The notes below the pieces were generated by a model. It was not told the DNA's origin and made no database searches. It saw only the letters and a list, made by a program, of their open reading frames with translations. Positions 1-10,596 of a stretch of 22,274 nucleotides of DNA are shown here, in pieces. Location: NCBI GenBank assembly GCA_009801015.1, contig VHZZ01000011.1:93801-116074 (forward strand), given 5' to 3'. The DNA is from Silene noctiflora. Lineage: Eukaryota > Streptophyta > Magnoliopsida > Caryophyllales > Caryophyllaceae. Numbering within the stretch: the first letter of the stretch is position 1; each line of letters begins with the position of its first letter. A program made the translations under genes and the position numbers.

Positions 1-1262
1 AGGTAAAGATTTTGTAAGTAGGTTGTTTATGTTTTGAAATCGTCGTTGGTAGAGTTCCGATTTGTTGTGTTTTAGTTGCGATTTTAACGAATTAATTGTG
101 TTTGCAAGGTAAATTTGGATTCGTTGTGCTTTAGTGGCAGACTGGCGGTATTATTGAATTAATTGTGTTTGCAAGATAAATCTGGATTTGTTGTGTTTCA
201 GTCGCGATTTTAGGGAATTAATTGGATTTGTAAGGTGAATTTGAAATCAGTTTTGGCGAATTAATTGTGTTGATATGGTAAATTTGAATTTGTTGTGTTT
301 TAGTGGCTGGTTGTAGCAAATTAGTTGTCTTTAGAAGGTAGATTAGGATTCTTTGTGTTTTAGTCACTGTTTTTGCCGCGAATTAGTGATATTTGTATGG
401 TAAATTTGAATTCGTTGTATTTTAGTCGCGTTTTTAGCGAATTAAATGTGTGTAATGGTAACTTTGTTTGAGTCGAATTTTAGTAAATTAATTGGGTTTG
501 TAAGGTAAATTTAAAATCGTTGTGTTTTAGTTGTTTTAGTGTATTAATGGTGTGCTTATAAGGTTATTGGTTTTGAGTTTGGTAAAGAGTGTTTTTTGGG
601 TGGTGTTTTGGTTATTTGATTAATCAAGTTGTTGGCTAATTTTGTTTTCTTGCCATGTATGTTTGATAGTGATAGTTGTTGATTGGTTGTGATTGTGATT
701 AAGCGACGTTAATTGTTTTTTGAACATAGAAAACGACATGTCAAAGTTATATAGAGTTGATTTGGAGTATCTTTTATTAATATGCCACAAGCTATCAAAA
801 GGCGTTAGGTGTTATTTGTGCAGCAAGAAGGCAATCTAGGCAAAATTGTTACGAGTAAAACATTAGAATAGTGAATCAATAGCTTTTGGTACTTGGTCTT
901 TGGTTCGTAGTTTCAGTTTTGACCGACAAGGAGGGACTGAAATCATAAATTTTGTCGGCTGCAGAGTGGCCGTAGTTTTATGGCATTGGTGATGGTTGAT
1001 ATCCTACTATGTCTTAAACCTTGATGCCGAATTAATGTTATTCATGAATTTGGTTTTTATCTCCATGTGACGATGTAACTTGACGACCTTATAGTCCAAG
1101 TAGGCAAGTATTTCTTTTGCCTCCAGCTCTAGTGTACTGCCTGATTTCTTCTGTATTTGTTAATTTAAAATCTGTGATTTGCCGACAATTCGTGTATGGA
1201 GTTGTGTCTTTATGTTGGATATCATCCAGTATCAATATTTATGGAATGATTTTCTAAATCAG
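1..1262 (+). other. intron of the Pumilio gene (5' limit uncertain)
   Basis: This T-rich stretch lies upstream of the first recognisable Pumilio exon. The window opens with AG/GTAAAG, a good 5' splice site, so the preceding exon may end at base 2; that is inference. The reading frame stays open from 1179 to 1262, but those residues do not resemble Pumilio. The left half is an array of degenerate ~60-bp repeats; the right half (about 570-1262) shows no recognisable feature. Confidence 0.6.
55..565 (+). repeat. degenerate ~60-bp tandem repeat array in intron
   Basis: About nine units follow the pattern TTCGTTGTGTTTTAGT ... GCGAATTAATTGTGTTTG ... AAGGTAAATTTGGA. Starts are near 62, 121, 187, 247 (shortened), 289, 349, 411, 467 and 517. 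Most units keep a TTTTAG or TTTCAG segment (acceptor-like) and an AAGGTAAAT or ATGGTAAAT segment (donor-like). Copies differ by substitutions and small indels, so the array is old. Confidence 0.8.
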
Positions 1263-4200
1263 GATGATTTGAATAATTCCACCACTGCTTCGAGACTTCC
1301 TTCACGTCCAGCTAGCCGCAGTGCTTTTGACGAGAACATTGCAACTTCCGAGGCTAAGTTAGCTCCCCTTTTATCGTCAGATGCTGTACATTCTGGTGGA
1401 GATGTACAAGGCACTAACACTAGTGTCTCTGCTTCTCTCAGTTATGCTTCTGCTTTAGGTGCTTCGTTGTCTAGGAGCACCACTCCCGATCCCCAACTTG
1501 TAGCTAGAGCGCCAAGTCCTAGGATACCAACAGCTGGTGAGGGAAGGGTCAACTCTATGGATAAAAGGAGTGTCAATAGTCCAATTGCACTTCATGGCTC
1601 TTCAAATGGTGGAGGGTGTGCTGCCGATCTTGTAGGTGCTTTGTCCGGCATGAACCTTTCTGTTGATCCTCATATGGACCATCAAAACCTTTTCAATGTA
1701 CATGGTGATTATAACCGTATTAAGACAAATTCGCAACTAAATTCTATAGGTTCATATACCAGTAATGGTAATGGTATGGATCAAAACTACTTTATGAGGT
1801 CCGATGGGTTAGTTGATCATCACAAACATGGTGGGCCGAACTCCCCTTCATACTTTCATAGTGTTGGTAGCCCAAGCTCGGCTATACCCAATTACAGTTT
1901 GAGTGGGCACAACATCAACCCTGCTCTTGCATCAATGATGGTTGGCCAGCTTGGTATGGATTCTAGAGCTTTGGACGGCGGTCTATCTTCACGTGCAAAC
2001 ATAATGGCTGCTCAGCTTGAAAATTATAGTAGAGGGAATCACTCTCCAAGGAATGGTCTTCAGCTATCCCGGTTGGATGCCTTGTATCATCACTATATGT
2101 CGTCAGGTGATTATACTGCTGCTGCTCAGCTGGCAGCTTTTGGCGACCCTTCCATTGATGGAGACATTTCTGGCATGGATCTGCTGACACTTCAAAAGGC
2201 ATATTTAGGCACATTAGAGTCTGGTCGACCATACTTGGGAAAATCTGCTGGAATGAATCATGGTTATTATGGTAATTCGGCTTTTGGGATGGGGGCAGGG
2301 TATGCTGGAAATCGTCAAGCAAATCCACTTCTTCATAGCTCTCATATGGGACCTGGTAGTCCTTTAAGACATGAGCGTAACATGAGGATGCCATCTGGGA
2401 TGAGGAACTTAGCTGCTGGCATGATGGGGAATTGGCGATCTGAAGTTGGTGCGTTTATGGAGCAGAGTTTTGGATCTTCCCTACTTGATGAATTCAAAGG
2501 CAATAAGACTAGGTGTTTTGAGCTCGCTGAAATTGCCAATCATGTTGTTGAGTTCAGGTCTGCAGTTTCTTACTTTCTTTTTCTGTTTCTGTCTGTTCAA
2601 TGACGTTGACATAGTTTACGTTGAAATATTAATCCGTTTATATAAAATGTTTCAGCGCTGATCAATATGGGAGTCGTTTCATCCAGCAAAAACTTGAAAC
2701 CGCCACTTCAGATGAGAAGGATATGGTTTTTCATGAAATTTTCCCTCAAGCATTGTCGCTTATGACAGATGTTTTTGGTAACTATGTGATCCAGAAGGTA
2801 ATCTTTATGTAATATGTCTTTCTATACTGGCATTTGTTAGTTTTTGGAGCACTAGATCCGAATAAGGCCTTACATAAGTGGTGATACTGTTTTCTTCTCA
2901 GTTTTTTGAGCATGGGACTGCGTCGCAAATCAGAGAACTGGCAGACAAACTGACGGGTCATGTCTTGACACTTAGCCTTCAGATGTACGGGTGTCGAGTT
3001 ATTCAGAAGGTATAGTGCTGATGATGTATTTTTAAGCTTATGGTAACACTTCCTGTAATGGTTGAATAATTATTAGAATATGGCTTGCTGTGAGTTTTCT
3101 ATCTTCACTGATATGATTTTGGAGTATTCAGTCTATTAATATCCTATCCATGCTTACCTTGAAAAAAAAAAACCGTACGTGAGCTAAGCATGATCCCGAT
3201 GCTGAGTGACAGAGTGAGGCTTAAGCCAAAACTTCCCCAGGTGCACTTTGATAGCCTTTGTAGACAGGGCGTAGCTACTAGCTAGCAAGGCGTACTACAA
3301 TTCAAATTCGGTAGTTTTTTGGTTCGAGTCCTATTATTTGCCCTTCTCTGCTCCACTTTATCCTAGCTTTCACTCATCTACATGTTAGTCCTCTTTCATT
3401 CCAAGCTGTGGCACCGTTGCAAAAAATTATTCTGAAAAAATCGATTTGTTAACAAAAATAGTGCACCTCGTATTTACACAGGGCGATTCTAGTACCTAGT
3501 CACCAGTTACCAGAGACCTTAGTCTCATCGTTAGCCCTTGTGCCTTTTAAAACTATCTATCCATGCCAAAAAAGGAATTGTTTTCAAGTGAATGAAGTGA
3601 TTCACATTTTTTGTTTCTTAATGGTTGGATAAACTGATAAAGTTTCATTTCTAGTCCTCGGATGTTTAGTAGGGGTGTTTGGTTTTTGTTTTACAAGGTG
3701 GTAACAAAGGTTACTAGGGTAAAGCTATCTCTCTTGTAGCTTAACTTGGCAAAACTGACCTGTCCTGAATGACACAATCTGTCGAGAAGTACAACCCAAG
3801 GTAGACTTGAACCTAAGACAATCAGATCGGATATGACCTGATTGAGATATAAGATGATGTTGATTTACCCAAAAACACCCCAAAGGACTATTTTTTTTCT
3901 TAATAATCATTATTCAAAGTAATGCCTAAATGAAATAACCACACCTGGCTTGATTGCCTGGTCTACCTAGAGGTATCAGATGCAATACGGTGCTAGATTG
4001 TGGGACGCCACTATTTTTGTGAAAAATGCTTACATTAGCCAAAAAAGTGTAGTGTCATCTGACATCTATTGCCCGTTCATTTCGTATTATGGTTTACTTT
4101 GTTCAATTATAGGCAATTGAAGTTGTTGATCTGGATCAACAAAAGAAGATGGTAGTTGAACTAGATGGGCACATAATGCGTTGTGTACGTGATCAAAATG

Positions 4201-7200
4201 GAAATCATGTGATTCAAAAGTGCATTGAATGCATACCCGAAGATGCGATCCAGTTCATCATAACAATATTTTATGATCAAGTTGTTACGTTGTCAACTCA
4301 TCCATATGGGTGTCGTGTTATTCAGGTTAAGCATTTAACCTTGTTTATTCGAAGTTAATGGTTACTAGGAAAAGTAAGGTTTTATAAGTAGTTTTGTCTT
4401 GGTGTACAGAGAGTTCTGGAACACTGCCATAACGCTACGACCCAGCAAATAGTGATGGATGAAATCATGCAGTCTGTTTGCATGTTGGCTCAGGACCAGT
4501 ATGGAAATTATGTTGTCCAGGTATGTTATAACTTATTCATACCTTAATTTTTGAAAATATTACATGGTCATTAATAGAGTAACAGCTATCAGATTCGTAA
4601 CTGCTTAATTCTAAAATGTCTGTTGACATGCCATTGAAAGCACTGGATCAGGATAAGTAGCTGCCATATTATGAGTAAATTGTGCCCTTTTCTGGATACT
4701 TTTTTTCGTCTTATCTTTTGACAATGAGATCGTATACTAGTTGTCTAGTTTGTAGTTTCCATCAAAACTTATCATTTATTACTGCATTACTTAGGCTCTT
4801 GGTAGCAAAAGGCAAATATGGTCATTCTCTAGTGTTTCCGTCAACACTTGCCATTTATTACTGCATTACTTAGGCTCATGGGTTGATAGCAACTAGCGGA
4901 ATATGGTCATTCTCTAGTGTATCTAGACATCCTGTTTACACCTAATGAGATATGAGTACCTTTTTTCGTTCTAAGTATGAGTCATATACGCACTCACACA
5001 CTCATGTGATCTCCCAAACTCATGCATGTGGATTGTGCGAGTGCTTGCATATATTTTGGCCCTGAATACATCCTATAAGTATGCAAATCTTACGGGTCAA
5101 GTTGCACAATCTCCTTTTCTCGACCGCTCACCATTCTGCAGTCCAAGGATCAGTCTATGGGATACTCATATAGTCGGTGATGAGATGTCTATCCAACCAT
5201 GTCTTGAGGTTCTAGGTCATAGCTTATGTCTTTTATCTTATTGGTCGTAAAGTTTTTACTAAAGTTACTGTCTAAGATGTTATTTGATGTGTCTTGATTA
5301 CTTGATTGCATGGGGAGGGGTACACAAATTCATGCATTAACCCATGAGCTTAAGATACGTTTGACATAGACTTATTACTGCTTGCAGCATGTACTGGAGC
5401 ATGGAAAGCCGGATGAACGCACTGCTATTATCAACAAATTAACTGGGAAGATTGTCCAAATGAGTCAGCAGAAATTTGCTTCAAATGTTATAGAGAAATG
5501 CCTAGCATTTGGGGATGCAACAGAGCGGTGTAACATAGTTAATGAAATGCTCGGATCTAGTGATGATAATGAGCCGCTTCAGGTTTGCACCTTTGAAATC
5601 AATCATCATTGATGTCTCACTCTGTCTGTCCCACTACGTTCCTTTTTCGTTTTTTTTTTTTGCACAGTAGCCTACGTATATAATAGAATAGTAAAAAGTA
5701 TAGAGAACGGGACAGAGGGAGTAATTGTGTCTGTGGACCTTTAATTCAAATGTGGAAACACCACAGGAAGTGCATTTTTTCATATTGGGAGTTTAATTAA
5801 AGCAACAAAACCATATTATATTGTCGGTTTTCCTAACGTTAATAATACTCTTATCCATTTGCTAACAACATAAATATAGAATCTTTATAAATTACGCAAA
5901 ACTCTGAGAACAAGAGCTAGCTCAAGTGGTAAGAGCTCTCTTACCCCGACCATGAAGTTGGGGGTTCAATTCTCACCCGCGACATAGTGCGCTCATTTGA
6001 ACCAAAAAAAAAAAATTACGCAAAACTCTTGGAAAATTTATATAATTAAACATAATTTTTCTCCCTCCTATCATTAGTCACCTCGTAGTCTCTTACCATC
6101 CTATTTCCCTGTTCCCCTGTTGTGCGTATACAGTATCTTTTCTCTTCCTCCATTACTTCCTCCTCTTGGCTAGCATCTACATACATTCAGCCATTTCCTT
6201 TGTTAGCCTATGATTTCCATTTCTGTCGGCGTTCCGACGCCCTCGCTGGTGTCCGTTTTTCTTAGTTTATGTCATGGGTTGCCAAGAGAGGTCTTAGGGT
6301 TCAATTTCCGGGGCAGGAAATTGAAACCTAAGCCCTTTTCCGATAGTTTCTGACAGTTCTGCAACCGTAAAATTTCCAAAAAACGACACTTTAGGCACGA
6401 ATGAGGTCGTGAGGTTGTCTGAAATGACATCTCCGTTCTTTTTTGAGCAAGGTAGGGTCTGATTCGTCGAGAAAGGTGACGGCCACGGTCACCGTACTAG
6501 TATAATAGCAGGTTGGTAGAGAAGAGGTGGAGGAGACAATTGGACGAAGATGAAAATGGCAAGAGATAAGTTAATTAATTAGAAGCGAGAGGTGACCGGG
6601 AACAATAAAGTAAAATAGGCAAATTTTTGGACAAAGAAAATTAGGCAAAAATTTTGGAGCTTTATTTTAATTAGATGATCTGTATTAGTGTTATTATCAA
6701 TTGGATAGACGATTATTAGCGTGTGGCCTTAACCTTAGGGCACACGTTAGAAAAAATGTTATACCATTACCATAACTTTGGCATTCGTCACAAATCTTTA
6801 ATTATCCCAAGTCAAGCTAGGCCTCTAATTCTCATTCAGTGAGCCTTTTACTCAGACTATTTTTTTGTGGGGTCGTTTATTTTTGTTCAGGTGTTGATGA
6901 AAGATCAGTTTGCGAACTATGTTGTTCAGAAAGTGCTGGAAACTTGCGATGACCAGCAACTTGAGGTTATCCTTTCACGAATAAAGAATCACTTGAATGC
7001 GCTGAAGAAGTATACATATGGAAAGCATATTGTTGCTCGTGTAGAGAAACTCGTTGCTGCTGGAGGTAATTACTCCAAACTCTTCTTGCATGTTAATATT
7101 TAAGCTAAGAGCCCTTTAGCTGACGTACGGAACTCTCTTCTTAGAACTGCTTACCTCAACCCCTGAAGTTTGCGCGATTCTGGGTGAAATTGGTTTAAGA

Positions 7201-7685
7201 AACATATTTGGTAGATATTGAATCCTGTGATAAACCCACAAAATTTTGGTACCCGTGTCGAATTAAATCTTTTAATAATGATAATTAATATTAGAATCTT
7301 GATTATTTATTATATTAATTAGGCAACGTGCACAGACAAATTAGATTTCAGTGTCCCAAGGATCTCGTTTTGAGACTGATCTCAGAATGCAGTTGTGATA
7401 ACCTTCGTTACTTATTGAACTTGGTAATCGATTAGTATGCGGCAGATATTTAATATTACGATTAGAGTCCTATGGATAATCGATTAATCGCTCTCCTTTG
7501 TAATATCGTATTAGTCTTTGTCAACCTGTTCTACACGACAATGTTTCTAGCTAGTTCGGTTTGACCTTTCTACTGAAAATTGTTGATAATGACCCCTACT
7601 TTGTCGATAATCACAACTCCCGTGTGTTTTTGCAGAGAGAAGAATCAGTTTGCAGAATGCGTACCCTGCTTCTCCAGTGGCGTAG
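1263..7685 (+). CDS. Pumilio/PUF RNA-binding protein (APUM1-3-like), 5' end outside window
   Basis: Pumilio proteins bind 3'UTRs of mRNAs in the cytoplasm and repress or destabilise them. Exons read here: 1263-2557, 2656-2797, 2902-3009, 4113-4325, 4410-4520, 5388-5582, 6891-7065 and 7636-7685. All junctions are GT-AG and total 2289 nt, exactly 763 codons with the TAG stop, which supports the model. The first exon holds a Ser/Gly/Asn-rich region with plant APUM signatures ([32 protein letters not shown]). Eight PUF repeats follow, with contact residues (numbering from the first residue in the window) S438/R439/Q442, N474/Y475/Q478, C510/R511/Q514, N546/H547/Q550, C582/R583/Q586, N619/Y620/Q623, S655/N656/E659 and N697/Y698/Q701. 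By the known PUF code these predict UGUAUAUA-type targets. About 200-250 N-terminal residues are missing, judged from Arabidopsis APUM1-3. The 1263 acceptor (AATCAG/GATGAT) is inferred from homology because the frame stays open upstream. Confidence 0.93.
3010..4112 (+). other. long Pumilio intron with an isolated tRNA B-box-like sequence
   Basis: The intron runs from AAG/GTATAG to ATTATAG/GCAATT. At 3321-3331 it contains GGTTCGAGTCC, a perfect match to the tRNA B-box consensus. I see no convincing A box, poly-A tail or target duplication around it, so it is at most a degraded SINE remnant. Nothing else in the intron is recognisable. Confidence 0.35.
4752..4924 (+). repeat. two-copy ~80-bp tandem duplication in Pumilio intron
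   Basis: The segment around 4773 (CATTTATTACTGCATTACTT...) recurs at 4852 with a period of about 79 bp. Both copies share TTAGGCTC and ATATGGTCATTCTCTAGTGT. The second copy has about 13 extra bases in the middle. Both lie in the intron 4521-5387, whose remainder shows nothing recognisable. Confidence 0.8.
5615..5722. mobile_element. Stowaway-like MITE (degenerate)
   Basis: The left end CTCACTCTGTCTGTCCCA and the right end GGGACAGAGGGAGTA are inverted matches to the widespread plant Stowaway (Tc1/mariner MITE) terminus CTCCCTCCGTCCCA. The element is about 108 bp. TA follows the right end, but the left side reads TG, so the TA duplication is not intact. It sits 32 bp after the donor of the Pumilio intron 5583-6890. 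Confidence 0.6.
5906..6012 (+). mobile_element. short tRNA-derived SINE with 17-bp target site duplication
   Basis: The body begins GAGAACAAGAG. It has an A-box-like TAGCTCAAGTGGTAAGAGC (5918-5936) and a B-box-like GGTTCAATTCT, which together form an internal RNA polymerase III promoter, and it ends in an A tract. A perfect 17-bp duplication (AAATTACGCAAAACTCT) flanks it at 5889-5905 and 6013-6029, the mark of LINE-mediated retroposition. At about 107 bp it is very short for a plant SINE, with only ~35 bases between B box and tail. It lies sense-oriented in a Pumilio intron. Confidence 0.88.
6030..6890 (+). other. remainder of Pumilio intron, no feature recognised
   Basis: This part contains a GC-richer patch (about 6225-6260) and AT-rich sequence, and ends at the acceptor TTTTGTTCAG/GTGTTG. 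I see no ORF, TIR or RNA gene in it. Confidence 0.6.
7066..7635 (+). other. last Pumilio intron
   Basis: The donor is GGAG/GTAATT and the acceptor TTTTTGCAG/AGAGAAG; the joined codon is GAG, giving the conserved AAGERR sequence. The intron is AT-rich, with no element recognised. Confidence 0.85.
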
Positions 7686-8436
7686 GAGAGAACGGTGGTG
7701 TGCAGCTAACGAAGACTCTCTGCACTTTGTGTTCTTTATGAATGTTGTGGCTCTTGTCTATTTATTAAAGGTTGGACGAGAGCCGAACCGAGAAATAAAG
7801 TTTGTTAGTTGTACTTTAAAACATGTAAATTGTAGTTTTATCGAGGATTATACGTATACCTAGAATCAGGTTAGTTTTGAGGCTCCAAATGGTACAAGAA
7901 TGTATCGAATGCCCCCTCGCAACTTACTGTACATGGTTCGAGGGTGTATAGAGAAATGGAGAGGTTAGTAAATTTGTGACCGGTGAGGCTGTACAGAATG
8001 TTACTAGCTGCAGAAAGAGGGAGCCTTTGTTAGAGCTAAGAGAGGCTGTAAGTTTTCCATTTCCCCGTAATTTTCTCCGTCAAAGAACTATTTTCTCCGG
8101 TTACTTTGATACTTGTATTTCTATGTTTAATGTCATCGGACATCTTTCGGACATCTTTATCTTACGGTCAGTTTTTGTATTTTAGTTTAAGGTAAAAGTC
8201 GGTTAATGGCTTTGCGACTTCAGACTAAAATTGACAAAATATATTTCACAACGGTTTTAGAAGGTGATCGTGAATTGTGACACAAAATTACGCGACAATA
8301 ATTCACAAAAGCAAGAAAACATAACTACAAATTGAAATTCCTTGGAAATTCAAAGACACAAAAGCAGTAAATTTTCCCTTTCCCTCGATTCTACATTCGG
8401 TCAGTACAGCCTTCTGTTTCCGAAAATTTACCTTGT
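7686..8436. other. convergent 3' UTR region between Pumilio and Rubisco activase
   Basis: The two stop codons face each other, 751 bp apart. For the Pumilio transcript, AATAAA at 7794-7799 is a candidate poly(A) signal. Two UGUANAU cores lie at 7824-7830 and 7928-7934. The right part carries the 3' UTR of Rubisco activase, including the alpha-exon relic at 8391-8447. I see no other gene here. Confidence 0.6.
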
Positions 8437-8447
8437 TTAGCTGCTAA
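8391..8447 (-). pseudogene. decayed alpha C-terminal exon of Rubisco activase
   Basis: Just inside the last exon, one base out of the coding frame, the sequence reads [18 protein letters not shown]-stop. The AA-Q...GCTD spacing matches the start of the alpha extension of other plants (AAQQVSLPVAQGCTD in spinach, from memory). That extension carries the two redox-regulated cysteines. Here it is one base out of phase with the only good splice junction. It stops two residues after GCTD, so the second cysteine and the DDGSC motif are absent. It is probably transcribed as 3' UTR. Confidence 0.75.
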
Positions 8448-10300
8448 CCCTGCAATTTTGAAAACAATTTATTTATACTCAGTGACAATATCGCGATAAA
8501 TATTTTTTTGAGCCTGGGGTTAGACACATACCCGTAAAAAGTTCCTCTTTGAATGGAGTCTTGGTTAGCATCTCCGAGGGCGGCTTCACTCAAGTACTTG
8601 TCAGCAAGTTGGACTCTCTTCACATTCTCTTGTTCTTGGACAAGCATGTTTCCATACTCGAGTAGCTTGCTTAAGGACATTTTGGGTTGCTCGAAGGTGA
8701 CAGGTCCGTCCCTTGAGTTCACAAGCTTTTTCCCAATACCGTCAATTCCAACGCTGTTAACCCAGTTCCTCACCTCGTCATCATACACCCGAGCCCTCAA
8801 GGCACCGAAGAAATCTACATGAAGATACAAGCACTTAGCACACCATAAGAAACTGTAATTTTCGACAGAGTAATCAAAAACTCGATAATATTGATACAGT
8901 GGACTTACCAATGGATTGGCCAGGGAAGGCGTCAACGAGCTTGACAACATCTTCCTCAGAGACATTGTCGGTTCTAAAGATACCAGAGCACACACCAATA
9001 CGGTCTTCACGGGTAGGAGCCCAGTAGAACTTCTCCATACGCCCATCACGAATAAGGGGAGCATACAGAGTCGAGAAATCGTTACCAGTGACGATGATGG
9101 GAACACGGGCATTCTCCTGTTTGTTATACATACCAGGGAGCTGGACATTGGTGGGGTTGTCAGCAATGTTCATAAGCGTGGCGTTAACCATTTGGTTGTT
9201 GACAGTGTATTGGGTTGTCCCGCCCATTCGACCAGCACCTGCATCGAGATCATTTATGAAGAGGGCACACATCTTTCCCTTGGCTATAATGTCGGCCGCC
9301 TCACGGTACCTTTGTCTGATCAACTTTGCTGGCTCTCCTGCGTTTCCACTTTCCAATTCTCCGGCACTCATCATGATGGGGCTGTTTCAAGCATATTCGG
9401 TTAGATCAGTCTCTGGTTTAACGAATTAGCGTATTTTGATTGATTGTTTGATTGATTGATTGACGAACTTACTTGATTCCCATCTTGGCGAAGACAAGCT
9501 CACATTGGAAGGATTTACCTTGTCCTTTGCCTCCCCAGATACCCAAGATGAGGGGAACCTAATGAAAAATTCCGCAGAAATTACCTTAGTTTACAGTTAA
9601 AACTCGAAAGATTGAAATCGAAACTGGCTTAACCGATAAGATACCTTAATGTTAGGCAAACTCATGAAGTTTTTGGCAATATGAACAACAAGCTTGTCCA
9701 TGAAGGCGGGTGCGATATAGAAATCACCCACTCTGTTGTCCAACCTATATAAAAACAAGCATGATCAGTAATCTTCATTTCTTTACGTTTTCCTTTTTAT
9801 TTGCGAAAAGAACTTACCTTCGGAGACCTTGGGACTCGTATTCCAAGGAGGACATAACCGGAACGTGAGTGCCAGAGTTCATGGGTGCTTGGAAGAGACT
9901 GTCAACATGACCTTTGGCATTTCTGATGTCGAGCTGATCATCGGAAAGGTCAGTGGCTAAACCAGCCCATCTGTCCTTATTAGTCTGCTTCTCTTCGCTG
10001 TAGTCGTTGGCCGCCGTTGCTCGGATACTCATGGATGAGGCCTTAGCACTTGGAACCCGCATGCCTGATATCTTCTTTAAGGTGCTCCCCATGAATGCTG
10101 AGCTTGGGAGCGATACTCCGGCATTTGAGCCATTCAGGTTCATCTGCACATGTTTATGTAAAATCGTCTTTTTAGCACAAAATTTTTGTTTTCAAAAACG
10201 CGCACTTGAATAAAATAGCCGAGTGTGAAACTTGAAAAAGACTTACGGGTGCCCTGTTAACGGCCCCAATGGTAGCAGCAGTAGCAGCAGCAGTAGCCAT
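8437..10300 (-). CDS. RCA: Rubisco activase, short (beta-type) isoform, chloroplastic
   Basis: This AAA+ ATPase of the chloroplast stroma remodels Rubisco to release inhibitory sugar phosphates. Seven exons in coding order: 10300-10247, 10143-9818, 9744-9645, 9558-9473, 9381-8909, 8814-8532 and 8449-8437. They join in frame to 444 residues plus TAA, and all introns are GT-AG and short (73-103 bp). Residues 1 to about 60 form a Ser/Ala-rich transit peptide ending near [11 protein letters not shown]. The Walker A motif GGKGQGKS is at 169-176, Walker B (ALFINDLD) at about 228-235, and VTGNDF (sensor 1) and the [10 protein letters not shown] segment are intact. The C-terminus reads GTFYGVSS-stop, a beta-type length. 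Compared with remembered spinach RCA, about two residues (YD) are missing at the exon 2/3 junction. ATG 10300 is chosen because it begins [18 protein letters not shown] and is preceded by a TATA box. Confidence 0.93.
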
Positions 10301-10428
10301 CGATAGTGCTAAGGCCAACGACGAAATTTCCGATTAGTCGAAAACTTAAGGAAATACAAGGGAGATTTGTATGCTACGTTTGAGCTTAAACGGTTTTGAG
10401 GGTGAGAGGCAGAGTTGATACTGTAAGA

Positions 10429-10436
10429 CTTTTATA
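10429..10436 (-). promoter_or_regulatory. TATA box of Rubisco activase
   Basis: The minus strand reads TATAAAAG, 129-136 bp upstream of the ATG. A start near 10400 would give a 5' UTR of about 100 nt. This is inferred from motif and position. Confidence 0.7.
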
Positions 10437-10550
10437 GCAAAAATTAAGTACCAAAAATGTTATGGTTATGTGTACCATATAATTTGCTGATGTGGCATTT
10501 TGGATTAGCCTCGGGATCTCAACTTCCACATACTCAAGATTACGAATGTT

Positions 10551-10560
10551 GCCACGTGGC
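10551..10560. promoter_or_regulatory. palindromic G-box upstream of Rubisco activase
   Basis: GCCACGTGGC is a perfect 10-bp palindrome containing CACGTG, about 115 bp upstream of the TATA box. G-boxes are bound by bZIP and bHLH factors (HY5, PIFs) in light-regulated photosynthetic promoters such as RBCS. The function here is inferred from position. Confidence 0.75.
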
Positions 10561-10596
10561 ATTATTAGATTTGCTATCAAATTTCAATGTTTTTAA

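Noticed and set aside
1179-1262. ATG-initiated N-terminus of the first Pumilio reading frame
   Set aside because: The residues before the DDLNNS segment do not resemble Pumilio proteins. A good acceptor (AATCAG) precedes 1263, and homologues have about 200 further residues upstream, so this ATG is most likely intronic.
3321-3331. tRNA gene suggested by a perfect B box GGTTCGAGTCC
   Set aside because: There is no matching A box, acceptor stem or cloverleaf, so it is not a tRNA gene.
8444-8531. Alternative Rubisco activase C-terminus by reading through the last intron
   Set aside because: The extension (YVSNPRLKK...) resembles no known activase and lies between good GT and AG splice sites; at most it is an intron-retention product.
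8916-9429. Long plus-strand open frames opposite Rubisco activase exon 5
   Set aside because: They are antisense shadows of a conserved exon and show no family resemblance.
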